Part shown: positions 40,445 to 51,981 of the stretch, one piece after another
How the letters are laid out: each line of letters begins with the position of its first letter
How positions within the stretch are numbered: position 1 is the first letter of the stretch
DNA from: Ustilaginoidea virens
Lineage: Eukaryota; Ascomycota; Sordariomycetes; Hypocreales; Clavicipitaceae
Reading direction: 5' to 3'
Assembly: GCF_000687475.1 (NCBI RefSeq)
Contig: NC_057318.1
Location: 5,084,001-5,148,000, forward strand
DNA length: 64,000 nucleotides
Position numbers and translations under genes: made by a program
The notes under the pieces: model-generated
The model's database searches: none
Told to the model about the DNA's origin: nothing
What the model saw: only the letters and a program-made list of their open reading frames with translations

Positions 40445-43400
40445 ATGGCAGAGTACGGGAGGATGGACCCGTTTTCGTTCGCTGCATCCAAAGATGTTGA
40501 TTATCCAGTGAGCATTCGAATGTATGCCGCATCATATGCTCGCTCAGGCGCCTTTCCTCGCTCGTTTCATGGAAACATTTTGATTCATCCACCACGCACA
40601 ATCAGTTCCCTGCTAATCGTTGCTACTAGCATGAACCTAGAGGGAGATAAGCCGCCGGTCAAGTATTCTGTGCTTTTGGAACGGCCGGATCTGCGGCACA
40701 TCGGCTCTAATACCAGGTGCGCTTCAGCCATCGAGAATTCTCCCGTCCGTCCTCACAAGGCTGACGCTATCCTAGCCGACATTCCGACCTCTACCTAACT
40801 GTTCAAGTCTGGGCTGGTTCCAAGCCATTGACAGTACCGATCCAAACCGCTTATAAGCCATTCCGATCGGAGAGAAAGTGCGTGCCGAAGAAAACAAGGT
40901 TTCGCATTACGACATCTGGGTTCGCTCGGCTGACAAAGAATAATGATCAACACTTAGGTGGAATGAGTGGCTCGAGTTGCCCATCACCTATAAATCCCTC
41001 CCGGCCAATGCCCGACTCGCCATCACAATATGGGATCTATCACCCACTGGTGGTAAGAATGCCATTGGACATGCCATTCCTTTTGGAGGAACGACTCTGC
41101 CCTTGTTTGACGCCGAAAATCAAATACAAAAGGGACGCCAGAAGTGTCTGGTGCACAGAAACAAGCATGCGGACGGGACAGCCAACTCCACTACGCCAGC
41201 CCTGGTCACCAACAAAAGAAGGACGAGCCTGCAAAATGGAGGTGGCCAGTTTTTTGACAAGGATGCCGAAGAGATGGATAGAATGGAGAAGCTCTTCAAG
41301 AAGCATGAAATGGGAGAGATACAACGTGTTGACTGGCTTGACCAGATGGTATTCCGCAGCTTCGAGAAGAAGGGGCTTCAGGCGGCCAAGTCGTCCATGA
41401 AAATGCTTCAGCGCCTGCAAGCCCTCAATGGTGATGGCGATGGCGATGCTGAACGCTCGGAGAATGGCCGCGGTAATGGTAACGGTGTGGATGACGAAAA
41501 ATCTGATGACGCGGCCTTTCTCCTCAACATTGAGCTACCGCGATTCGACTTCCCCGTCGTCTTCGCCGATCATGAGTACGGTCCTCCACCAATATCAGCT
41601 CTGAAGCCACTCTCGGCATCTCAAGCAACGCTGCCGCATCACCAGCCCGAGGTTCAGTTTGGCCCTGGAATCAACTCGGCAGGAAAAGGTCCCGACGGAC
41701 TCTCCGCCAGACTCATCAAGGTATACGATCCGGAAGTGGGACAGAGGGACAACCCCGCGGAAGCCAAACACAGAAGGCTTTTTCGAAGCTCTCACAGGCA
41801 CGGAATCCTGGACAAGGATCTGAAACCAAACGCCAAGGTTCGGGACGAACTGAATCTGATAATGTCCTACTCGCCGACCCACGCGCTATCCCCCGAGGAG
41901 GCAGATCTGGTCTGGAAGTTCAGATATCACCTGACCCGCAACAAACGGGCATTAACCAAGTTTGTCAAATCGGTCAACTGGAGCGACCAAAGCGAGTCCA
42001 AGCAAGCGATCCAAGTTCTCGGCCGATGGACCGAGATTGACGTGGACGATGCCCTTGAGCTTCTAGGGCCATCATTCGACAATGCAGCCGTGCGCTCGTA
42101 CGCCGTGGGCAGGCTGCGAAAGGCAGACGACGAGGAGCTGCTTCTGTACCTTCTCCAGCTTGTGCAGGCGCTCAAGTATGAGCAAATCTCGACGGAATCG
42201 GGGCAAGAAGGCACCCAAGACTCCTCGCTGGCCCGGTTCCTGATCCAACGAGCTGCGGCCAACTTCTTGCTGGGCAACTACTTTTACTGGTATCTCATGG
42301 TGGAGTGCGACGACAACAGCCCCGAGCAGGGCGTTGACAACCGAAACATATACCGCAAGGTTGCCTACGAGTTCATGACGGAGCTGGTCAAGCAACCGAC
42401 CGGGGCAGAGGACAGGAAAAACCTGCTGCGCCAAGCTGAGATGGTTGCGATACTCTCCAAGATTGCGGGCGAGATCAAGGCATCAGGCGAGTCCATCGCC
42501 AAGAAGATTGACCGTCTCAAAAGTTTCCTGGCAGATGCGAAAAACGAGCTGCTCACGTTTGACCCTCCCCTGGCGATGCCGCTGGACCCGTCCGTCAAGG
42601 TTACCGGCATTGTGCCTGACCAAGTTGCGGTGTTCAAGTCGTCGCTGAACCCCATCAAGTGCACGTTCAAGACCACGGCCGGCGGCACCTATCCCATCAT
42701 CTTCAAGCTGGGCGACGATCTGAGACAGGATCAGCTTGTCATACAAATCATCACCCTCATGGACCAGCTGCTCCAGAAGGAGAACCTTGACCTGAAGCTA
42801 TCGCCGTACAAAATCCTGGCAACCAGCACCACTGCAGGCGCCTCGCAGTTTGTGCAGTCGCAGAGCCTGTCGGCGATTGTCGGGAAATACCGAAACAACC
42901 CAGCTCTTGCCTACCTGAGGCACCACAACCCCGACGACAGGCAGCCGCACGGGGTGCGGCAGGAGACTCTCGACACGTACGTCAAATCGTGCGCGGGCTA
43001 CTGCGTGATTACGTACATCCTGGGCGTTGGGGACCGGCACCTGGACAACCTGCTGCTCGCTCCGGACGGGCACTTCTTCCACGCAGACTTTGGCTTCATC
43101 CTCGGCCGGGACCCCAAGCCGTTTGCTCCGCTCATGAAGCTGTCCAAGGAAATGGTCGAGTGCATGGGCGGAGTGAGCTCGGAGCATTACAACCGCTTCA
43201 AGCAGTACTGCTTCCTGGCGTACACGGCGCTCCGCAAGTCGTCCAACCTTATACTGAACCTGTTCAGCCTCATGGTCCACGCCAACATCCCCGACATACG
43301 CCTCGAGCCGGACAAGGCGGTCATCAAGGTCCGGGAACGGTTCCACCTGGACCTCAGCGAGGAAGAGGCCATTGTGTATTTCGGAAACGTGATAGAGGGC

Positions 43401-43469
43401 ACCCTGACGGCCTTTGCGCCCGTCGTCATTGACAAACTTCACGAGTGGGCGCAAGCGTTGAGGACATAG
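40445..43469 (+). CDS. VPS34: Class III phosphatidylinositol 3-kinase Vps34
   Basis: Lipid kinase making PI3P on endosomes and pre-autophagosomal membranes, in complex with Vps15 and Vps30/Atg6. Exons 40445-40521, 40630-40716, 40776-40877 and 40958-43469 give 925 aa; all three internal junctions are phase 2. The spliced N-terminus reads FSFAASKDVDYPVSIRIMNLEGDKPP, then SDLYLTVQVWAGSKPLTVPIQTAYKPF and WNEWLELPITYKSLP (C2 domain, about 20-190). The helical PIK domain spans roughly 300-480 (LVWKFRYHLTRNKRALTKFVKSVNW). The kinase domain carries KLGDDLRQDQLVIQ, the catalytic loop GDRHLDNLL (Asp781) and HADFGFILG (Asp799). The start could also be the second ATG at 40463 (MDPFSFAAS), which removes six residues. 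Confidence 0.95.
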
Positions 43470-45089
43470 CTGGGGGGGGGTATCAAGTCACGGGCGGTGG
43501 GGAAGCCTGTACGCCCGGGTTTGCCGAGGTCCGCGGGGCCAAGGCTTGTCTCACGTAAATACTTGCTCTTCTTAGGGACACTTGCTCATCGAAGCTGCAA
43601 GACTGCACCGCGCACGTTGGAGCGCGCCTCACAAAGCTGCTGGGAGAACTTGGGGTTCGGAGGGGGGAAGAAATGCATCCCCTGACCCTGGCCTGGTGTG
43701 CGGATTCTGCCTTTGTCGCCGGGCTGTGGGGGAATGGTTGGGCTGGCGCTCGTGAGGGCTAGGACCTACAAAAGAGCATGCATACGAAACAAGAGTAACG
43801 GACCACCTGGGAAGCATCGGTGTTTGAGAGCGCTGCGAGGGCTAGAACCTACAAAGGAGAAAAGAGCCCACAGACGAAACAAGAGTAACGGACCACCTGG
43901 AAAGCATTGGCTCTTGAGTCCGTAGGAAGTGCCTCGCGCATCGGGCCAATGGAGGGCTAAGCCGGGTGTCGAGAAACCAGAGCGATGCGATTTCGAGGCT
44001 CAACCGCCGCAGGTCCTCCGTAGTGTGCAAGTACAGCCAAGGGACGAAGCCGCTTGACGGGTTCACGGCGTCACCGCGTTTCCCCCCCCCCCCCCCCCCC
44101 CCTGTGCCATGTGTGTTGTGTGCTTGGGTCAGTCGGGTCTGTGTATTTGCCAAAAGCCCCTTTGACAGACATGCGCGTGTCGCAAGGTGTCAAAAAGGTT
44201 CTCTTTGGCTGGCAGCAACGCAGGCTGCGGAGAGCGCTGCGCAGAACAAAGTGGCAGAGTCTAATGTCCGTGTCAAAGGCGGATACTGTGACCAAGGCAG
44301 CAGGATCAACTTTCAGAAAGTTACTCAGACGATCTTGGCAGGGGGGATACACTAAGCCTATGAGCGAGCAATCAATCAATCAATCGCACAAGGTGTTTTC
44401 ATCTCTTCATCACGTAACGTGTTCCCAGTACTGTATCAAACTAATGGCAACATGGGTGATGTTTGGCAATAAGTGATGGCGCGACATACAAGGGCAGTTG
44501 AATCCGTCGGGGCATCCAACTGCTACCGCTGCTTCTTCCCCTGGATGCATGAGGCGTGCTGTCGTGGGAGGTCTTCAAAGACTATGATGGAGCATGCTAT
44601 AGTAATAGCGCCCATGCAGGCCTTTGAGATCCTTTGAGATGTTCAGCGTAGACGACTTGGTCCTGTGGATTGCTGGTAAAGGCGGACGGACACAGCGTCC
44701 ACTTGCATGGCATCTGGGCCGAGCTTAAGCATGGCTCAAGTTGGGCCTAGATACTATCCAGACGGATGCTGCATCGGCCTTTACCAACAACCTGCAGCGT
44801 GGCATGCTCCCCGTCTTTCGTGGAGCTACAGGCATGGCATGCAGCAGCTCAAGAGACAGCCAGATGTGCATTTCCCCCCTTGATGCCAGGCAACAACAGA
44901 GAGCGCTTCAATACGGACCTGCTAGCGGCTAGTTGTTCAGACATTGGCTATGACTCTACATCACCCCGACTCGTCCATTCATTCATTCATTGCTGCACTC
45001 GTCACGTTCATCGTCGTCTCTTCATTATCCGTCAGGCAGCTCAAGGCAGCGCGGGGCAGCAAACTCGCATTGGTGGTCGTCATGTCGCG
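43470..45089. other. Tail-to-tail spacer between VPS34 and the RCC1-like gene
   Basis: 1.6 kb without a supported gene. Contains the 90-bp duplicated block and a 21-base C tract at 44082-44102, plus (ATCA)n at 44371-44386 and (CATT)n at 44977-44990. Confidence 0.5.
43748..43920. repeat. Approximate 90-bp tandem duplication
   Basis: Two copies of a block containing GAGGGCTAGRACCTACAAA...CGAAACAAGAGTAACG...ACCACCTGG.AAGCAT.GG. The element CGAAACAAGAGTAACG occurs at 43785-43800 and again 90 bp later at 43875-43890. Confidence 0.85.
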
Positions 45090-46808
45090 TCATGGCGAAT
45101 CATGTTGCGCGCGTCTCGCTTGCCCGGGTCCTGCAATGACAGTAAAGTGGCTGCCACAGCCGGCAAAGGTGAAGGCCTTGTCGGTGACGCCTTTGCCCAC
45201 GAGCTCAGTGGGAGTCTGTATCGTGTCTTGGGTTGCCAGGCCAGTGCGGTAGTTCTCGGAGGATCCCCATGTCAGCACCGCGCCATCTGCGGCAATGGCC
45301 ACCGAGTTGTCGACGCCAGCAGCGACAAAAGTGGCCGAAATACCTGCCAGGCCAGGGTTAGTCGGGATTTTTTTTGTTTTTCCCATGTGAGAATAGGGTG
45401 AGGGAATGAAGAAGAAACCCCATCACGGTGAAACGGGGGCGGCGGAGGGGGGAACTGTGCTCACTGGGAATTACTGTCGGGGTCAGCAAAATGCGCGGCC
45501 TTCCGCGACTGTCAAAAAGAAACTTGTCCTTGCCCAGCATCAAAATGTCCGTCCCCATCTGGCTATTGTCACATCGCCCCCAGGCCAGCACTTGCCCATC
45601 CTCGGTGCATGCTATGCTGTGATGGAACCCGCCTGCGACTTGACGTATCTTGTAGCCCGTCAAACCTTGAACGACGGTTGGAACCCCGATATACAGGTTC
45701 TCTTCGTTGGCCGGAATGCCCGTCTGTCCGAAATTGTTCAATCCCCACGTCCACACTTTCCCTTGTGTGTCGACAGCAAAGCTGTGGCTGAACCCGGCAA
45801 AGATCTTGACAATTCCCCTCTTGGGCAGATCAACCATCCGGGGGATTAACGACTCGAACTGATGGCGCTGCACCAAGCGGCGACCCAGTTGTGCCTGCTG
45901 GCCAGAGCCCCAGGCGTACACGTCTCCCGACTCCGTCAGCGCCAGTACATGGTTCATGCCTGCAGAGAGCTCTCTTATGTTTTTCAGACCTTCAATCCGT
46001 GTCGGCGTTGCCTGGAACCTCGCTTCGTAGCTGGCAGGTTTGTTTTTTTGAATCTTTTCCCGCAAAAATCCGTACACACCATCACTGCCCTTGGACATGA
46101 TTAGCCACCACAGCGAGCGAAGCGGACGCGGCGAAAGGGGGGGGGGGGGGGGGGGGGGTTAAAGTAAGGCCCTACATGAAACGTGCCCCAGCCATAAACC
46201 AACCCCGATCTAGTGAGGATAAAAGTGGCATTGTCGGTGGCAGTTAATTGCGCAATGTCTAGCCCAAGGGTTGAAAGATTCTCGACGGGTGCGGGAACAC
46301 TTGGCATGGAATTCGGTTCCCTCGCGATTTGGTCCAGCTTTTGCAATCGTTCCCACTGGGTCGCTCGGCCAAGGGCTCTCGAGTCGTTGCATCCCCATGT
46401 CAGAACAAGCCCGTCGTGAGTGAGGGCGGCGCAGTGCTTGCCGCCCACTGCTATTTGAACGACACCTACGGTGTTTATATCCAGAAAGTGGTTAATCCGA
46501 GGCCTGTCTGCGACGGTAGGAGCTCTGCCACTGTGCATCATGTTTCCCAAGCCTAGTTCACCGTCCTCCCCGCAGCCAAATACAGCCACGACTAGACGTT
46601 CCGTAGGCGCCGTCTTCAGCTGCGTGCCGGGTTTCGTTCTTCTGGATGCGCGGCGAGGTGATGTCTGAGGTAAGGCGTGGCGAAGCTTACGCCGCTTGGC
46701 GCTGTCGTTGGAACATTCCGTCTTGTCGATTGTATCCGGGGTCTCGTCTGAACAATCGTTGAGCTTTCTCTTGCCTTTGAATGGCGTAAATAAATTGAAG
46801 AGATTCAT
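45090..46808 (-). CDS. RCC1-repeat Ran guanine-nucleotide exchange factor (Pim1/Srm1 type)
   Basis: Chromatin-bound exchange factor for Ran, needed for nuclear transport. Exons in gene order 46808-46176, 46089-45465 and 45343-45090 give 503 aa. A basic N-terminal region (KRRKLRHALPQTSPRRASRRTKP) is followed by the seven-bladed RCC1 propeller: VFGCGEDGELGLG, VVQIAVGGKHCAALTHDGLVLTWG, FILTRSGLVYGWGTF, IRELSAGMNHVLALTESGDVYAWG, IVKIFAGFSHSFAVDTQGKVWTWG, IRQVAGGFHHSIACTEDGQVLAWG, FVAAGVDNSVAIAADGAVLTWG. Both introns fall inside or between blades and restore them when removed. Intron 1 (46090-46175) carries a run of 22 C in sense. The start ATG at 46808 is the first in frame; a possible acceptor TTTGCAG at about 46829 could mean a further upstream exon. 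The Ran-GEF role is inferred from the fold and from similarity to Pim1. Confidence 0.9.
46137..46158. repeat. Homopolymer G tract, 22 bases, inside an intron
   Basis: 22 consecutive G on the + strand within intron 1 of the RCC1-like gene, which is 86 nt long, so a quarter of the intron is one homopolymer. Confidence 0.95.
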
Positions 46809-47607
46809 TCTGAGATAGCCAGTCACACTGCAAAGGCCCCATGTTGGTCCGTCTGTTTCGGGTATGGGGCGGCCTGAGTTTGTCTACTGAGACGACGACT
46901 CTGGTGTTGCGGTTTGGCTTGACGGCCACCTGCGACGTGGTGTTTATCGGTCCGTCCACCAAAAGCATGGGCTTCCGGTACCAGAGCAGATGAAGTTTAA
47001 CCCGCAGAAGTGATTCTTTGCCTTCTTACAATATTTATCTTCACTCGCTTCAGGCAAAGAAGTGAAGTGTTGGTCTGGAAAGCGGGGCTCAAGTGTTCAA
47101 ATAAGGTAGGTAGGCACCTAAGATAGGAATGTACATTTTGACGAACAGGTTCATCAGGGGTGTGGTCGTTCTTGGTTCTTGCCAAATAAGGTTGGTTCAA
47201 TGTGGGACTTGCGTGGATACTGCACGGACCTGAATGGTGAAAAGACCAAACAGTACGAGGCAGCAAGCATTCGAGTCTGATCCCTCCAGTCTTCAGCGGC
47301 GCAGAGTACAGGGAACTTCAGTGGGGACTTTAGTGGGGAACTAAACTAATCCAGCGGGCGAGGAGGCCCAGCCAGCATCGAAGGCTTGGAGGCCCCAAAC
47401 GCCAAACGCCAAACGCCAGACGCCAAAGAGTAAAAGAATTGACATGAACGGAGAAAGAGGCTGGGGGAAGAAAGCATTCGCGGTCATGACAACGGGCCTC
47501 GAGTGGAAAACGTGCGCTCAGTGATCAACGCCATGCGACAGCTGGCAACCTTTTCCAGATGAACAGCAATGCCTCTGGCCAAGTCGGTTTCTTTCCGACC
47601 AGGCCAT
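46809..47607. other. Intergenic between the RCC1-like gene and ETR1
   Basis: No gene seen. A 7-bp repeat (CCAAACG) runs at 47395-47427 and TAGGTAGG-type sequence at 47104-47116. Confidence 0.5.
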
Positions 47608-48934
47608 TTACGTCTCGCCAAACAAGAAAACGCCTTTGCCTTTTCGAAAACCTCTCAATGCTCCCTGAACCGCAGCCTTGATGGCAGTCTCCTCCGTCTC
47701 CCCATCCCAGTTGATCTCGTCCACGGGCGCATTCTTGAAATGCCCCAGCCGCATCAGATTGAGAATATCGTTGACCATGTGCTCTCTGCCAATGGCATCT
47801 TTCCGGTTCCATCTGGATAGCCAGAAGCCCACAAATCGAAGGTCCTTGAAAATCAGCAGCCCGACGGGCAACGAGACGGGCTGCCTGGACATGCCCCCAT
47901 ACGAAACCAACGTGGCTCCCTCGCCCAGGGATCTTGCCAGTGCCGTAGCAGACTTGCCGCCTACGCAGTTGAGCGCGAGACCAATCTGCTCCCGTCCGCC
48001 GCGAGTGACTTCGGCAAGCTGATCCTTCCATTGCCTGGAGAGAAACTGGGATTCGCAAACGACAACGTCAGCGCCCAGCTCGAGGAGTTCTCGCCTCAGG
48101 GCCTCGGTTTCCTCGGCTGAATCCCTGTCGCGTATGACATTGATGCTTCGCAAGCCCCAGAGCTTGCCAAACTGGATGGCAGCGCGTCCCACGCCGGAAT
48201 TGGCTCCATTCTGGATGAACCATTCACCTCGGCCAATCTCGAGCGGTCTCATGGGGAGACCTTTTGTTAGACCTGCACTCGGACCGTACTCGCGCAGAAT
48301 ACGGTAGGCTGTGCAGGGATTTATGCTGACGGTCGCGACTTGCGTGGGCGTGAGATTCTCCTTGTCAATCTTGAGAACATGGCTCGCCTCGAACACGGCA
48401 TGCGTCCGCCACGTGCCCATCTGCTGGGCGGCCGGGATCACCCAATCGCCCTTTTTCAGGGACGAGGACGAGTCTCCTACGGACACGACCTCGAAAACAC
48501 CCTCGTTACCTGGCACGGCGGATGGCTCCGAAGTGCCGATAAGCGAGGACATGGTTTGTTTGGATCCATACGTTCCCTGTATCGTGTTGATGTCGGCTGG
48601 ATTTATTGCTGCGGCGAGGGTTCGGACGAGGACGGATGAGCTGGGGACGGAGGGAGAGATGGAGTGCGAATGCAGTCTGTAGGTCGAACGGTTGGTTAGC
48701 CTGACGCGATAACGTCTGTGTTCCCCTCCCCCCAGCTGCGACTCACTTCAGGACGTCTGCCGGTTCTCCATGAGCGGAATAGACGAGAGCCTTGGCCTGC
48801 GTGTAGCCATAGGGGCCGGACTTGCGCCGAACAAACGATTTCCGCGCCTGGCTTAAGCCGCTCTGCTGAAGCTTTGCCGGCTGTGGAGACGGTCTACGAA
48901 GCAAGGACCACCGCAGGCCGAGCTGAATCACCAT
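47608..48934 (-). CDS. ETR1: Mitochondrial trans-2-enoyl-[ACP/CoA] reductase
   Basis: NADPH-dependent enoyl thioester reductase of mitochondrial fatty acid synthesis (type II), needed for lipoate supply and respiration. Exons in gene order 48934-48747 and 48676-47608 (intron 48677-48746) give 418 aa. The first 45 residues (RWSLLRRPSPQPAKLQQSGLSQARKSFVRRK) are basic and nearly acid-free, a good mitochondrial presequence. The GroES-like part starts AKALVYSAHGEPADVLKLH across the splice, and NPADINTIQGTYG supplies the family's catalytic tyrosine (Tyr99). The Rossmann motif is QNGANSGVGRAAIQFGKLWG, followed by the late ALNCVGG and LVSYGGMSRQPVSLP blocks. Length agrees with the family. Confidence 0.94.
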
Positions 48935-51381
48935 GACAATGACAGTCAAGGAGTGCGGGACGCCGTTCGGAGTTGCTGAAGAATGCGATGCTTCTGTTGG
49001 CAGAGGTGTGTGGTTAGAATATCGGTTCGAGTTTGATGGATTGGGGGACGTCTCCCACGTATGTAGTTGCTGTAGCTTGAGTTGACCCGTCCATGCGCAT
49101 GTTGGTTGGCTGCGGGCAAGGCTTCCGCTGGGTGGGTGGGTGCAGCAATAAAAATAAAATGGGCGTCGCCTCCCCAGCATTTCGCCCCGTCCACAGTCAA
49201 GTAGCTGGGGGTTCGTTCGATTTGAACAACAGAAAGACAAACTTGCTACGATATTAGCCCCTCACCAGACGAGACGCCGTCGGTTAAGGCAACACTCGGC
49301 AGAGACTGGTGAGCCGTAGCTTTTGCTGCCAGGTACCTAGGTAGTCAAGGGGACGTTTGGAAAGGCGCATCGAGATTACGAGGTACATACCCGCGAAGAG
49401 GTTGGGATTTGGGTACCTAAGGTACATAGCTTTCAGAGGCTCGCCTCGACAAATGGAAACTGTCTAAACGAAAACCCTTGCGCCATGCTCTGATGCCCTT
49501 ATCCTCTGATGCTCTGTGATCTAACCTGGGCCATCTTACGAGTTGCTCCCTTTGTACTCCGTATGCCCTGGCCCCTTTGCAGTGCATGCTGGACAGGCTG
49601 GGCTGTGAGACATGACGCTGGTACCTTAATTGGCCCGTCGACGTACAGAGCAAGACAGACAGACAGACAACTACTGTACAGCACAAGCACGGCAGAGCAG
49701 GAGCTGCTGGAGCAGGTGGGCGCGCCTCGACGGTTCTGTACCATGTACTCCGTAGGATCGTGGATCTGTCATGGCGCGAACCGGGCTGTTTTAGGCCTTT
49801 GGCCGGTCCTCGGCTCGCCCAGTGTCGTGACTTGTCGCGTCTGGTCGAAACTGCTGGGGTTGCAAGCGTTGTGCCTTGCTTGACTCTTTGTTCGTTCCGC
49901 CGATGCAGACGGAGTCTGATGGGACGACGATGGCGGCAACACAGTCTCCATCGGGGACTGTCAGAAGACGAAGGAGTATGCTGTTTGACTGGCACCTAAA
50001 AAAGTTTAAATGGCTTCATGTCCCTGCCAAGATTTGGGGGGGAGGGGGTTCCGAGTTACCCGGCAGCTTCAAAGTAACGCGTGGCTGTCATCCCCACCAG
50101 ACCATTCACAAGTCGGGTCCTTCGCCCTATTCCAGCGGCCGACGTCCGACCTCGGCCAGGTTGGCTTGGGCTGGCTTCGCCAACTATTGCGTCTGCTATC
50201 TCGCATTGATACGTGCTTACTGCATACAGTACATGTAAGCGAACAAGTCTTGAAGAAGAAGAAGAAACAGAGGGATAAAAAAGAAGGGGGCGGAGAGGGG
50301 GGGGGGCGGAGAGTCGACGAACGGGCACGCAGTCCGTCGCATTGGGCTGTTTGCTGGTGTTGACCGAGGACAAGCTGCTGGTCTTCTTATGTCGCAATTC
50401 GTAAGCAGGTTGGAGGCTCGGAGCCGGCAGCTACGACTACAACCAGGCCATCCTGCATACGTCGTACAGCGGTACACTCTAGGTAGGTAGGTACCTACAG
50501 GTATCCAGCACGTTTCCCTAATCTGGCAGCCGCCGGATGCCCAGGTAACAGGAACCTGCAATCTGCCTCAGGTAAGATGAGCAGGTCACGGCTCTACGGA
50601 GCATAGACTTCTCCACTGCTTCGGCTTGGGTCAATTACCTTCATGTTGGGTAAGGTACATACCTATCGACAGGTAGGTACATGTGATGACCTACACTAAG
50701 GCCGCTGTTCTGTTTCCAGATGCAGGTTAGACGCCACGACCAAGCCCCTTCTCTTGGCGAAACAAGCAAAGAAGAGCCAGGCCAAAGGTCGTTCTCCTTT
50801 CTCCAAGACTGCTCAATCGCCCGTTCCCTCTTTGCCTGCACTCGATTGCGGAGAATCCTCGTTTTTCTCTTCTTTTCTCTTCTTTTCTTTTCTTTTTCTT
50901 TTCTTTTCTACCCATTGCCCGTTGTTTCGTCCCCGGAATTCTCCCGGAATTCCCCAGAACCATTGCTTCTTTCCGACCCCGGTCCGCGAAACGTACGTGC
51001 GGCGCCACTCGACTTCGTCAACACCCCTGCCCTGCCCTTCCCTGCCCTTAGAGATCCAGTTTTCTCACTGTACTCCGTACCGGTGTACCCTGACCAACAA
51101 CAAGCTTTCTGTTGCTCTCCTTTTCTCATTTGTGGCATCGGCATCGTCTGTTTCTGATGCTTCGCATGGACGCGTGATCGATCCCGCCACTCTTTTCACT
51201 CCTCCTGTTGCCGCAACTGGGCTCTCGAGGCTAGCAAGCACTTTGTCCACCGAGTCACTGACCCCCCTTTGCCTCTTCCAGCGGGGACCTGGCTCTCTCG
51301 TTCCCTGTCCCAACTCTCCTCCATCCTCGGGTGTCTTGCTGGATTCTGCGTCTTCACGTCTCCTTCTTCCATACTTCAGCA
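48935..51381. other. Intergenic, 2.4 kb, no gene supported
   Basis: Divergent spacer between ETR1 and the 199-aa protein gene. Contains TACTCCGTA at 49555-49563, 49746-49754 and 51071-51079, TACCTAGG-type runs at 49329-49343 and 50481-50510, and a CT-rich stretch at 50860-50915 (TTTTCTCTTC units). The long CT-rich leader before 51382 suggests an extended 5' untranslated region. Confidence 0.5.
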
Positions 51382-51981
51382 ATGCCTTCCCGCCTCAATG
51401 GCCCGGCCACGCCTCGATTTGAGCTCCCCGCTCTTGACTTGAACTTTGGCAGCATCACCGACGGAACCAACATTCCACCTCCTCCCCTGGACTCCCCCAT
51501 TGTGCCAACGCCTCCCCAAACACCTCCGCAAACAAAGAGAGTCGACGAGGCCGTCATCAACGGGGACGCGGTCGAAAAGACGAGCTCTCCCGATTGCAAC
51601 ACTGCTGGTAATAAGTGGCCCGCCGATGAAGCACCTTCGAGTCCTGCCGGCTCAGCCCGCCAAGGCAGCCTCCGGAGACTACTTAGTAGGAACATGCTAA
51701 ATGCCAGTTACCTAGAGGGCAACTCGACTTCGCTGGACAACGTTACCAGACCACCAAGCCGCAGTGCCCACAGCCTCACGGCGGGATACAAGTCAAGGAG
51801 GAACAGCTGGTTCAACCTCTTCAAAAGCGGCGAATCGAAGCGTTCGAGCATCATGTTTGACGACAGCAGCACTATGCCCAAGAGGCGGGCTGGTCCACCA
51901 CCTCCGACGATCCCCGAGCTCAAGGGCATTGAAACCAAGGATGGGAGCCTCGGAAACGATCTCTTCAAGAACATCAAGTGA
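51382..51981 (+). CDS. Uncharacterised 199-aa serine/proline-rich protein
   Basis: Single exon, starting MPSRLNGPATPRFELPALDLNFGSI. I do not recognise the family. The N-terminal 60 residues are proline- and threonine-rich with a PPPPLDSPIVPTPPQTPPQT run that could bind SH3 or be phosphorylated by proline-directed kinases. The rest is predicted to be disordered, with basic Ser motifs (RRLLSRNML, KSRRNSWFNLFKSGESKRSS) that look like kinase sites. The C-terminus reads KGSLGNDLF-like and ends FKNIK. No signal peptide or membrane segment. The composition, the clean ATG after a CT-rich leader and the lack of stops support it as a real gene; a regulatory or scaffold role is only a guess. Confidence 0.68.
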   Translation: MPSRLNGPATPRFELPALDLNFGSITDGTNIPPPPLDSPIVPTPPQTPPQTKRVDEAVINGDAVEKTSSPDCNTAGNKWPADEAPSSPAGSARQGSLRRLLSRNMLNASYLEGNSTSLDNVTRPPSRSAHSLTAGYKSRRNSWFNLFKSGESKRSSIMFDDSSTMPKRRAGPPPPTIPELKGIETKDGSLGNDLFKNIK

